Part shown: piece after piece, positions 8,854-16,461 of the stretch
Layout: each line of letters starts with the position of its first letter
Numbering within the stretch: position 1 is the first letter of the stretch
Notes under the pieces: model-generated
The model's database searches: none
What the model was told of the DNA's origin: nothing
The model's input: the letters and a program-made list of their open reading frames with translations, nothing else
Assembly (NCBI GenBank): GCA_947372225.1
Contig: CANBSV010000022.1
Span: forward strand, 1 to 31,970
Source of the DNA: Burkholderiales bacterium
Lineage (GTDB): Bacteria; Pseudomonadota; Gammaproteobacteria; Burkholderiales; Burkholderiaceae_C
Reading direction: 5' to 3'
DNA length: 31,970 nucleotides
Position numbers and translations under genes: made by a program

Positions 8854-9851
8854 ACCCCGTCTCCGATGGGCAGAAAGCGCGCATCAACCAGCGCGTCGAC
8901 CAGCGCCGTCTTGGGGAGCTTGCGGCTGAGCAGGTCGCTGGCCAGCATCACCTCTTGGAGCGCCTGCGCCGCCACCACGATCTGGCCGTCAGGCTCGAGC
9001 ATGGAACGGATCTCGGGCAGCGTGGGGATCTTCAAGCCGGCAAAGGCCTGCTCCACCTGAGAGGCCTGCAGCTGCAGCCGTGAGGACATCTTCTCCGCCA
9101 CACCAGCGGGCTCGGTGAGATGGAGGCGGCGCGCCTTGACGATGCCGGCAACCAGTTCGCGGATCGCCGGACCGTACGAATCGATCGATGCGGTGCGCAC
9201 GGCCAGCACGTCGATGATGCGGTCGGGGATCTGGCGCGAATCGAACAAGCGAAAGCCCCCCTCGCGTTCGATCTGCGAGGCCCAGGGTTCGGCGGTCACG
9301 ACCACGTCGGCCTCGTCGCGCTTGAACACACCCCCCGACAACGCCAGTGTCGACGGCACCTTGCGAATCTGATCCACGGACAACCGGGCCGCGCGCAGCA
9401 GCCCGTCGAGCAGCAAGGCCCCCGTGGCGCCTTCTTCCAGGGCCACGCGCTTGCCGGCCAGTTCGGCCAGCGTCATGGGGTGGCGCGCGTAGACCGCGTC
9501 CGAACCCGCAGACACGTCGAGCACCAGCACCACGCTCAGGCCGATGCCCGCAGCACGTGCGGTGATCACCTCGTCGAGCGTGAGTTGCGCCGCCTCGATC
9601 TGACCGGCCGCCAGTGCGCTCAGGGCATTGGTCGTGGCGGCGTACTCCACCAGACGCACGTGTTCAGCGTCGATGAAGCCAAGTTCACGGGCCAGGAATG
9701 CGTACTCGTAGGTGGGAAAGACGATGCTGCCCACGCGCAGTGCCGGGACCGGATCGGAACAGCCTGACAGCGCCATGCCAGCAGCCGAGCCCAACAACAA
9801 CTGCAGGCACTGGCGACGTCGCAGGCCGCGGCCGGCCCAGGGGTTGTGCAT
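8850..9851 (-). CDS. NMT1/SsuA-like periplasmic substrate-binding lipoprotein
   Basis: About 333 residues, resembling the binding proteins of ABC importers for sulfonates, nitrate or thiamine precursors (NMT1/THI5-like fold), with the opening LRVGSIVFPTYEYAFLARELGF and a hinge-type GKRVALEEGATGALLLDG. The ligand cannot be told. The signal peptide has arginines at 11-13 followed by QCLQLLLG and ends in the lipobox LSGC with Cys31, so it looks like a Tat-exported lipoprotein. ATG 9851 is chosen; a TTG at 9872 is possible, and neither has a clear ribosome binding site. No permease or ATPase gene is nearby. It overlaps the hybrid kinase gene by 4 nt, so a role as ligand-sensing partner of that kinase is inferred. 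Confidence 0.82.
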   Translation of the reverse strand: MHNPWAGRGLRRRQCLQLLLGSAAGMALSGCSDPVPALRVGSIVFPTYEYAFLARELGFIDAEHVRLVEYAATTNALSALAAGQIEAAQLTLDEVITARAAGIGLSVVLVLDVSAGSDAVYARHPMTLAELAGKRVALEEGATGALLLDGLLRAARLSVDQIRKVPSTLALSGGVFKRDEADVVVTAEPWASQIEREGGFRLFDSRQIPDRIIDVLAVRTASIDSYGPAIRELVAGIVKARRLHLTEPAGVAEKMSSRLQLQASQVEQAFAGLKIPTLPEIRSMLEPDGQIVVAAQALQEVMLASDLLSRKLPKTALVDALVDARFLPIGDGV

Positions 9852-9975
9852 ACGCGTGACGGCTCGAATCAAAAGCGGCGCAAGGGCTGAAGGGGGTCAC
9901 CGCCGGACGGGACCATTCGGCTGACGACAGTGTCGGCGCAACGGGCGATCGGCATCGCCGGGACTGGCCCGCATT

Positions 9976-10731
9976 TCACGGTCTTTTCGCTGCAACCCCA
10001 GCCACCTTGCCGCTGCGCGGTTGCGCTGCACGCGCCATCAGCGCCTCAAGGTAGCGCTCGAACAGCGCGCGTGGCTCCTGATGAAACATGCGGATGCGCC
10101 CGGTGTGGCTCAGCAGCAGCAGGCCCACGATGTGGGCGAACAGCGCAGCCACCTCGCAGCGTGCTTCGGCATCGCCCCAGCCCAGCGCCACCAGCCCCGC
10201 TTGAACCGGCGCCAGCGCATCGTGCAAACGGGCATTGAGTTGCTGGTTCAACGCCGGCGTGAGGCCACGCGGCTGCATGCCGTGGAACAGGTAGAAGCCC
10301 AGATCGAGGTCGCGCGGGCTGTCGCGATAGAAGTCGAAGAAGGCGGTGGCCTGCGCGCGCACCGCGGCTTGCAGCGCCAGCCGCCGCGCCGCTGCGCTGC
10401 GAGACAGCACCGGCGCGGGCTCGGCCGCGCTCACCCGCTCGTTGAGCCGCTCGAGCGATTCGCCCAGCAGTGCGCCGTAGACCTCTTCCTTGCTCGCGAA
10501 GTAGCTGTAGATCGCCCCCGGCGTGTAGCCGGCGCGCTTGGCGATCTCGCGCAGGCTGGCGCCCTCAAGGCCCAGTTCGATGAACGCAGAGCGCGCCGCC
10601 TCGAGCACCAGCGAGCGGCGCACCTCGGTGACCGCCTGCTTGCGCGCACGGCGGGCGTGGCTGTGGGCATCGACGTGCGTGCTGTCGGGTTCGACCACGG
10701 CAGGCGGGCGTGCCCCGGATGATTTGCGCAT
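9976..10731 (-). CDS. TetR/AcrR family transcriptional regulator
   Basis: A 251-residue regulator. After an unusually long, basic N-terminal tail of about 35 residues comes a canonical TetR helix-turn-helix at about residues 41-87, with LREIAKRAGYTPGAIYSYF as the recognition region. The C-terminal half is the ligand-binding and dimerisation domain, with no recognisable ligand signature. ATG 10731 is chosen over a TTG at 10737. A TACAAT-like -10 element on the minus strand (complement of 10738-10743) sits so close that the transcript could be nearly leaderless. The gene is divergent from the HpaB/AbfD-superfamily gene, with a perfect palindrome between them, so autoregulation and control of that neighbour are likely. 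Confidence 0.92.
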   Translation of the reverse strand: MRKSSGARPPAVVEPDSTHVDAHSHARRARKQAVTEVRRSLVLEAARSAFIELGLEGASLREIAKRAGYTPGAIYSYFASKEEVYGALLGESLERLNERVSAAEPAPVLSRSAAARRLALQAAVRAQATAFFDFYRDSPRDLDLGFYLFHGMQPRGLTPALNQQLNARLHDALAPVQAGLVALGWGDAEARCEVAALFAHIVGLLLLSHTGRIRMFHQEPRALFERYLEALMARAAQPRSGKVAGVAAKRP

Positions 10732-10758
10732 CGGCAAATTGTACGTTTGGTCAATTCA

Positions 10759-10773
10759 TTGAACAGTGTTCAA
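10759..10773. promoter_or_regulatory. Perfect palindrome, candidate TetR operator
   Basis: The arms TTGAACA (10759-10765) and TGTTCAA (10767-10773) are exact reverse complements around one G. The site lies in the short divergent region between the TetR gene and the HpaB/AbfD-like gene, 27 nt from the first and 31 nt from the second start codon. Size, symmetry and position fit a TetR dimer site. A weak plus-strand promoter can be drawn through it (TTGGTC at 10747-10752, 17-nt spacer, TCAAAT at 10770-10775). Confidence 0.6.
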
Positions 10774-10804
10774 ATTACCGCAAGTCCAACCGATCGAGCC
10801 TCCG

Positions 10805-12454
10805 ATGAACACCGTCCCGAACGCACCCGTCGCCCCGCTGTCCACCGCGCATCTGATGACCAGCGCCGACTACCGCGAGTCGCTGCGCCGGCTCAAGCCC
10901 GTGGTGTATGTCGATGGCCAGCTGATTGATTCGGTGGCCGACGCGCCGTCGCTGCAGCCGGGCATCAACGCGCTGGGCGTGACCTACGACTTCGCCCACG
11001 ACGCGGCCATGGCGCCGCTGATGACGGCCACGCAAAGCAGCAGCGGCAAGACGGTCAACCGCATGCTGCACATCAACGAGTCGGCTGGTGACCTGCTCAA
11101 CAAGCTCGAGGCGGTGCGCCTGCTGTGCCAGGAGACCGGCTGCGCGCAGCGCTACCTGGCGCACGACGCGCTCAACGCGCTGGGCCAGGTCAGCGCGCGC
11201 ATCGACGACGCGCGCGGCAGCACCGAGCACCGCGCTCGCTTTGCGGCCTATTTGCAGCATGTGCAAGACGCCGACTTGTCGATCGGCATCGCCATGACCG
11301 ACGCCAAGGGCGACCGCTCGCGCCGCCCGCACCAGCAGGCCAACCCCGACACCTATGTGCACGTGGTCGAGCGCAACGCGCACGGCATCGTGATCTCGGG
11401 CACCAAGGCGATCGTCACCGGCGCGCCGTACATGCATGAATTTCTGGTGATGCCGTGCCGTTCCATGCTTGAGGCCGATGCCGACTTCGCGGTGTGCTGC
11501 GCGGTGCCGGTGGACGCTGCGGGCATCACCATCGTGGCGCGCCCTGCCGGGCGGCCCGGTGAGAAGGTCGAGCATGGCGCGCCGCTGTTTTCGCGGCGCT
11601 ACGGGCAGTCGACCGGCGTGGTCATCTTCGACCGCGTGTTCGTGCCGTGGGAGCGTGTGTTCTACGCCGGCGAGTGGGAACACTCCGGCGCGCTGACCTA
11701 CAACTACGCCACGCACCACCGCCACAGCTGCATTGGCGCGCGCGCCGGCTTTGGCGACTTGCTGATCGGCGCGGGCGCTCTCATGTGCGAAGCCAACGGC
11801 TTTGATCCCGGCGAAACCGCCAGCCTGCGCGAGCCCATGGTCGAGCTGATCAAGATCACCGAAGGCTTTTTTGCCTGCGGCGTGGCCGCCAGCGTCTATG
11901 GCACACGCGACGAGTTCAGTGGCAGCTTCATGCCCGAGCCCGTGTTTTCCAACATCGGCAAGCTGCTGCTGGCCACGCAGATCTACGAGATGCACCGTCT
12001 GGCGCACGAAGTCTCTGGCGGCCTGATCGTGGCGCTGCCCGGACCCGACGAGGACCACAACCCGGCCACGGCGGCCACGCTGGCCGAGGTGCTGCGCGCC
12101 AACCCGGCCGTGCCCTACGACAAGCGCATCGAGGTGGCGCGCTTCGTCGAAGACCTGACCGCGTCGTACCAGGGCGGCTGGTACTCGGTGATCAGCCTGC
12201 ACGGCGGCGGCTCGCCGGCGGCCATGAAGCAGGAGATCTGGCGCAACTACCCGGTGGGCAACAAGGTCGACCTGGTCGAGCGGCTGCTCGATCGCGGCGT
12301 GCTCACGCAGGAATCGGGCGAGCCACGCGCCATCACGAAAAACCGCCAGCCCGGTCGCTGCTGCGACACCGGCTGCACGCAGCCCGGCCAGCCGGTGATG
12401 GTGGCGTTGCCCACAGCAGGGTCCAGATCAGGAAACGTCCGGGATCATGTGTAG
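10805..12454 (+). CDS. 4-hydroxyphenylacetate 3-hydroxylase / 4-hydroxybutyryl-CoA dehydratase superfamily flavoprotein
   Basis: A 549-residue FAD-dependent protein of the acyl-CoA dehydrogenase-like superfamily that includes HpaB, PvcC and AbfD. The family N-terminal region (about 15-280) and C-terminal four-helix domain (about 290-500) are present, with MTDAKGDRSRRP, GIVISGTKAIVTGAP and LHGGGSP matching AbfD-type proteins. AbfD holds a [4Fe-4S] cluster through Cys99, Cys103, His292 and Cys299. By eye-made alignment from memory, these correspond here to Cys113, Tyr117, His305 and Ala312, so two ligands are missing and a dehydratase role is doubtful. An aromatic hydroxylase or other flavin oxidoreductase is more likely; the substrate is unknown. 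The C-terminus carries an extra RCCDTGC cluster (518-524). ATG 10805 is chosen over an in-frame GTG at 10766 that lies inside the operator palindrome. Likely controlled by the divergent TetR gene. Confidence 0.85.
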   Translation: MNTVPNAPVAPLSTAHLMTSADYRESLRRLKPVVYVDGQLIDSVADAPSLQPGINALGVTYDFAHDAAMAPLMTATQSSSGKTVNRMLHINESAGDLLNKLEAVRLLCQETGCAQRYLAHDALNALGQVSARIDDARGSTEHRARFAAYLQHVQDADLSIGIAMTDAKGDRSRRPHQQANPDTYVHVVERNAHGIVISGTKAIVTGAPYMHEFLVMPCRSMLEADADFAVCCAVPVDAAGITIVARPAGRPGEKVEHGAPLFSRRYGQSTGVVIFDRVFVPWERVFYAGEWEHSGALTYNYATHHRHSCIGARAGFGDLLIGAGALMCEANGFDPGETASLREPMVELIKITEGFFACGVAASVYGTRDEFSGSFMPEPVFSNIGKLLLATQIYEMHRLAHEVSGGLIVALPGPDEDHNPATAATLAEVLRANPAVPYDKRIEVARFVEDLTASYQGGWYSVISLHGGGSPAAMKQEIWRNYPVGNKVDLVERLLDRGVLTQESGEPRAITKNRQPGRCCDTGCTQPGQPVMVALPTAGSRSGNVRDHV

Positions 12455-12467
12455 GAATATCCCTACA
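12450..12467. promoter_or_regulatory. 18-bp near-perfect palindrome upstream of the soluble hybrid kinase gene
   Basis: TGTAGGAATATCCCTACA is symmetric in 16 of 18 positions, with one mismatched pair. It includes the TAG stop (12452-12454) of the upstream gene and sits about 90 nt before the kinase start. Uninterrupted symmetry of this length resembles sites of NarL/LuxR-type or other dimeric regulators. The arms are too AT-rich and lack a T tract, so it is a poor terminator. Confidence 0.4.
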
Positions 12468-12555
12468 ACTTGTTAGGAACTCAGGATGTCGGGCCGCTAA
12501 CCGGCGAGAATGGTTCTCAGTCTCAATCCACCACACCGGTCTGGTGTTGCAATGA

Positions 12556-15012
12556 ATGGCTGACCCTCTCGAATCCGACCCGCTCGGGCCAGCCCAAGCG
12601 CCCGGTGCGCCAATGGCCTGGGCCGATGCGAACTGCCTTTTGGCCCTCATCAATTCGGCCGAAGATGCCATCGTCGGCAAGGACATTGGTGGCGCCATCA
12701 TGAGCTGGAACCCTGCCGCACAGGTGCTGTTCGGCTATTCGGCCGCCGAGGCCATCGGGCAGCCCATCGAGATGTTGCTGCCAGCCGACCGTCTGCAGGA
12801 AGAGGCCAACATCCTGGCGCGCTTGCACCGCGGCGAGCGCGTCCAGCACTTCGAGACCGTTCGTCGATGCAAGGACGGGCGGCTGGTCGATGTGTCGGTA
12901 TCGGTTTCGCCGGTGCGGGACGCGAGCGGTCGCATCATCGGTGCGTCAAAGGTTGCGCGCGACATCACCGAACTGGTGGCCACCCGGCTGCGTGAAGCGC
13001 GACTGCGCAGCGTCCTGACCGCGCTGGTGCGCGTCAAGCGTGCCGTGGCCCACATCGAAGGCAGCCAGGCGCTGCTCGACGAGTTTTGCTCGATCTGTGT
13101 GGAATACGGGCGCGCGGACGCCGCCTACGTCTTGCTGCGCGACGGCGATGGGCTGCGCTTTGCCGCATCCAGCGGTCTCGCACCGCCCATCGAAGCGCTG
13201 GTGCGGGAGCAGGGTTCGGCCGAACCCCTGATCGCCCGGGCGATGACACAGGGCGGTCCGGTGGTGCTGAACGACGCGACTGCGGCGCAGGCATGCCCTG
13301 CCTTGACGTTTGGCGCGAAATCCTGGGCTGCCTTGCCTCTGGAGCAAGCGAACGAGACCGTCGGGGTGCTGGTGTTGCACTCGGCGCGCGGCGATTTCTT
13401 CAACGAACAGACGCTTGAAGCCCTCACCGAGACCGCGGCCGAATTGGCGTTCGGGCTCGAGCAACGGCACCGGGACCGTCAGTTCAGGGGCATCGTCGAA
13501 GCCGCCATGGACGCCATCGTGGTGACCGACGCCGAGCATCGCATCTCGCTGTTCAACCCGGCGGCCGAGCACATGTTCCAGTGGCCTGCCAGCGAGGCTC
13601 TGGGCCAACCCATCGAGCGGCTGATCCCAGAGCGCTTTGGTGCAGCGCACGCCCGTCACATGACATCGTTTGCGACGACGGACTCGCTGTCGCGCCGCAT
13701 GAGCCCCGCCCGAGCGATTTCGGCGCGGCGCATCGACGGCCACGAATTCCCCATTGAAGCCACCGTGTCACGTTTTGGCAGTGGGAGCGAGCTGCGCTTG
13801 ATGGTGGTGATCCGTGAGGTCACCGAATTGCGCGAGGCCGAAGCGGCGCGACGCGCGCAGGCCGCGGCCGAAGCGGCCAACCATGCCAAGGGCGAATTCA
13901 TCTCGCGCATGAGCCACGAACTGCGCACACCGCTCAATGCGGTGATCGGGTTCTCCAGGCTGCTGCTCGACGATCCGCACCATCGGGTCTCGGCGACGCA
14001 GCACACGCAGGTCGGCCACATCAACAACGCCGGCCAGCACCTGCTCGCGCTGGTTGACGACATGCTCGATCTGGTGGGCATCGAATCGGGCCGCTGCCGC
14101 GTCGAGCAGATGGTGGTGCCGCTGGCCACCGTCTTGCAGCAAGCGATCCTTCTGGTGGCGCCGATCGCCGAGCGCGCCGGCGTCAGGCTGCTCAGTCCAC
14201 CGGCCCATCAAGCGCTGCCCGCGGTGCTGGCCGACGCCAACCGGCTGCGGCAGGTGCTGACCAATCTGATGTCCAACGCCATCAAGTACAACAAGCCCGG
14301 CGGCTCGGTGACGCTCCAGGTGAGCACCCTCGGCGCTGAGGTCCAGGTCTGTGTGGTGGACACCGGCATCGGCATGACGCCGCAGCAACAAGCCGAACTC
14401 TTTCAGCCGTTCAACCGCCTCGGCCGCGAGCACTCGGGCATCGAGGGCACCGGCATCGGACTGGTGGTGACACGCCAGTTGATTGAGCTCATGCAAGGCC
14501 GCTTGACGGTGGACAGCGAGCCCGGCCAGGGTACACGCGCCTGTCTGGTCTTGCCGCTGGCAGCGGGAGTGGTCGCCGCGCCTGCACCGGCGCCGGGGCC
14601 GGACACCGAACAACGGCTCGAAGCCGCCGACCCGTGCGGCGTGGTGCTGTCGGTCGAAGACAGTCCGATCAACCAGATCCTGCTCGAGCAAATGTTCGAG
14701 ATGTGGCCGCGCGTGACGCTGCTGCAAGCAGAGGACGGTGCCTCCGGCCTGGCCATGGCGCAAGCCGGACAACCTGACCTGATCCTGCTTGACATGCACC
14801 TGCCGGACATGGGCGGCATGGATTTCCTGAGGCACCTGCGCGCGGATCCGAACACGCAGGCGTTACGCGTGGTGGTGCTGTCGGCCAGTGCAATGCCACA
14901 GGACGTGGCCGATGTGAAGCGCGCGGGCGTCGTGGATTACCTGACCAAACCACTGGACAGGCCGACCTTTCTCAAGCGGGTGCTGGCCTTGCTGTCGCGG
15001 CAGCCGCAGTGA
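12556..15012 (+). CDS. Soluble hybrid histidine kinase (PAS-GAF-PAS-HisKA-HATPase-REC)
   Basis: An 818-residue cytoplasmic sensor kinase with no membrane segment or signal peptide. Domain order: PAS about 25-140 (WNPAAQVLFGYSAAEAIGQP), GAF-like about 150-300, PAS about 310-430 (FNPAAEHMFQWPASEALGQP), HisKA with phospho-His454 (RMSHELRTPLNAVIGF), ATPase domain with N box (NLMSNAIKYN), DTGIGM and GTGIGLVV, then a C-terminal receiver with Asp746 (LILLDMHLPD). No Hpt domain or paired response regulator is adjacent, so its phosphorelay partner must be elsewhere. ATG 12556 has no convincing ribosome binding site. It ends 2 nt from the end of the convergent patatin gene. The 18-bp palindrome upstream may control it. 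The signal cannot be told. Confidence 0.92.
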   Translation: MADPLESDPLGPAQAPGAPMAWADANCLLALINSAEDAIVGKDIGGAIMSWNPAAQVLFGYSAAEAIGQPIEMLLPADRLQEEANILARLHRGERVQHFETVRRCKDGRLVDVSVSVSPVRDASGRIIGASKVARDITELVATRLREARLRSVLTALVRVKRAVAHIEGSQALLDEFCSICVEYGRADAAYVLLRDGDGLRFAASSGLAPPIEALVREQGSAEPLIARAMTQGGPVVLNDATAAQACPALTFGAKSWAALPLEQANETVGVLVLHSARGDFFNEQTLEALTETAAELAFGLEQRHRDRQFRGIVEAAMDAIVVTDAEHRISLFNPAAEHMFQWPASEALGQPIERLIPERFGAAHARHMTSFATTDSLSRRMSPARAISARRIDGHEFPIEATVSRFGSGSELRLMVVIREVTELREAEAARRAQAAAEAANHAKGEFISRMSHELRTPLNAVIGFSRLLLDDPHHRVSATQHTQVGHINNAGQHLLALVDDMLDLVGIESGRCRVEQMVVPLATVLQQAILLVAPIAERAGVRLLSPPAHQALPAVLADANRLRQVLTNLMSNAIKYNKPGGSVTLQVSTLGAEVQVCVVDTGIGMTPQQQAELFQPFNRLGREHSGIEGTGIGLVVTRQLIELMQGRLTVDSEPGQGTRACLVLPLAAGVVAAPAPAPGPDTEQRLEAADPCGVVLSVEDSPINQILLEQMFEMWPRVTLLQAEDGASGLAMAQAGQPDLILLDMHLPDMGGMDFLRHLRADPNTQALRVVVLSASAMPQDVADVKRAGVVDYLTKPLDRPTFLKRVLALLSRQPQ

Positions 15013-15014
15013 GC

Positions 15015-16310
15015 TCAGTGATGGAGCTTGTGGGTCGAGAAGAAGTTGCCCTGCATGACACCGCTGGCGTCGCACTCCACGCAAGGCTCGACGCCTGATC
15101 GAGGCTTGCCCCGGCGGTCCCAGCCAAAGAACCGCGCCACCTCGTCGCTGCGCTGCAGGGTGTCGGTCTCGCCCAATGCCATCAGCTCGCGGGTGAACGG
15201 GGCTTCGAACAGCAGATAACTGGCCAGCGCCGCGCCGCGTGCCTGCACGCCCTGCCCCGACACCCCGACACCGCGCAACAGCGCGCGTATGGCCGCAGGC
15301 AGGCTTTGCAGGTGGCGCGAGGCGATGTCGTCGAGCCGCTGGCTGGGTGCGATGACCAGCACGTCGATCGGGCGCAATTCGCTGTGCCCGCGGATCTCCG
15401 GCGGCAGCAGTGACAAGGTCTTGTTGATACGTTGAAGGCGTTCAATATCGACCGCCAGCGCATCGAGAAAGATGCTCGACAGCGCGTGTCCGGCGATTTG
15501 CGCCAGGTTGGGGTATTCGGCCGAACCAGCGCGCGTTTCGCTGGGAACCAGCGGCTCGTGCAGCCGCCCGGCGCCGACCACCAGGATGCGCTCGGCACCG
15601 AGGTGCACGGCGGGCGAAATCGGCGCGGACTGACGCATCGACCCGTCGCCGAAGAACTCGCTATGGCCGGGCGACCCGAGCGCCACCGCCGGGAACACGA
15701 ACGGGATCGCCGAGGATGCCATCAGGTGCTCGATGGTGATGGTCTGGCGCATGGCGATGCGCTGCGAGCGGTTCCAGGGCTGCACGCCGGCCTGATCGTC
15801 GTAGAAGGTCACGTGCAGCCCGGACCCGTATCCCGATGCCGAGACCGCCAACGCCTTCAGGTGGCCCTGGGCCATCATGTCTTTCAGCCGCTCCACGGGC
15901 ACCAGCCGCGTCAGCAGTTCGCGCAGCGGGCTGTTGTCGAGAAATGACCGCGGACGGGCCCGTCGCCACTTGGCCAGCACCCAGCCGATCGACAGCATGG
16001 TGAGCCAGCGGGCACCAGTTTGCACGACGCCAAACGAATCGGCGCGGTAGACCTGATCGACGCTGAAGTCGGACCAGGTGTCGACCAGGGTGGCCAAGGC
16101 CTCGTCGAAGTTGTCGGCCCGGCAGGCCAGCGTCGCCGCGTTGATGGCGCCGGCCGAGGTGCCAGCGATCACGTCGAAGGGGTTGCCGGTCGGGCCGTTG
16201 CAATTGCGGCGGATGCGCGCAACCGCCTTGAGCACGCCGACCTGGTAGGCCGCGCGAGCCCCGCCGCCAGTCAAGATCAGTCCGGTGACGGGAGGAGCGT
16301 CCATGGGCAT
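15015..16310 (-). CDS. Patatin-like phospholipase family protein
   Basis: A predicted lipid acyl hydrolase of 431 residues. The oxyanion loop GGGARAAYQVG (15-25), nucleophile Ser52 in GTSAG and catalytic Asp222 in GDGSMRQSAP make a complete patatin Ser-Asp dyad. The central LMASSAIPFVFPAV segment is also typical. There is no signal peptide, so it is probably cytoplasmic or membrane-associated. The C-terminal 130 residues extend beyond the core; they contain a short CVEC pair near the end. ATG 16310 is used, with a second in-frame ATG at 16304; no clear ribosome binding site helps decide. It is convergent with the soluble hybrid kinase and lies downstream of the GST-like gene on the same strand, 150 nt away. 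Confidence 0.9.
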   Translation of the reverse strand: MPMDAPPVTGLILTGGGARAAYQVGVLKAVARIRRNCNGPTGNPFDVIAGTSAGAINAATLACRADNFDEALATLVDTWSDFSVDQVYRADSFGVVQTGARWLTMLSIGWVLAKWRRARPRSFLDNSPLRELLTRLVPVERLKDMMAQGHLKALAVSASGYGSGLHVTFYDDQAGVQPWNRSQRIAMRQTITIEHLMASSAIPFVFPAVALGSPGHSEFFGDGSMRQSAPISPAVHLGAERILVVGAGRLHEPLVPSETRAGSAEYPNLAQIAGHALSSIFLDALAVDIERLQRINKTLSLLPPEIRGHSELRPIDVLVIAPSQRLDDIASRHLQSLPAAIRALLRGVGVSGQGVQARGAALASYLLFEAPFTRELMALGETDTLQRSDEVARFFGWDRRGKPRSGVEPCVECDASGVMQGNFFSTHKLHH

Positions 16311-16461
16311 CAGTCTGTCACCCGGGGCGCTGGCAAATCAGGAGATCAGCCGGATGATCCGCGGCCATTCCCGGGACGTGTGAGGAATGACGAATCATCC
16401 CTCAAGACCCTGGCCACACGCGATCGGGTTCCCCCGTGGCTGCGCCGGGGTTTCGCGCCGA
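16311..16461. other. 150-nt spacer between the GST-like and patatin genes
   Basis: This is the longest clear gap in the window. It has GC-rich runs, but no convincing hairpin, promoter pair or small gene was found on either strand. Confidence 0.5.

Noticed and set aside
10775..12202. 475-codon antisense frame in the AbfD-like gene
   Set aside because: His, Arg and Gln-rich shadow sequence without motifs, opposite a clear conserved gene.
12495..12550. Small hairpins before the soluble kinase gene (GAGAA-TGG-TTCTC and ACACC-GGTCT-GGTGT)
   Set aside because: Five-base arms are expected by chance in GC-rich DNA and neither has a T tract or obvious role.
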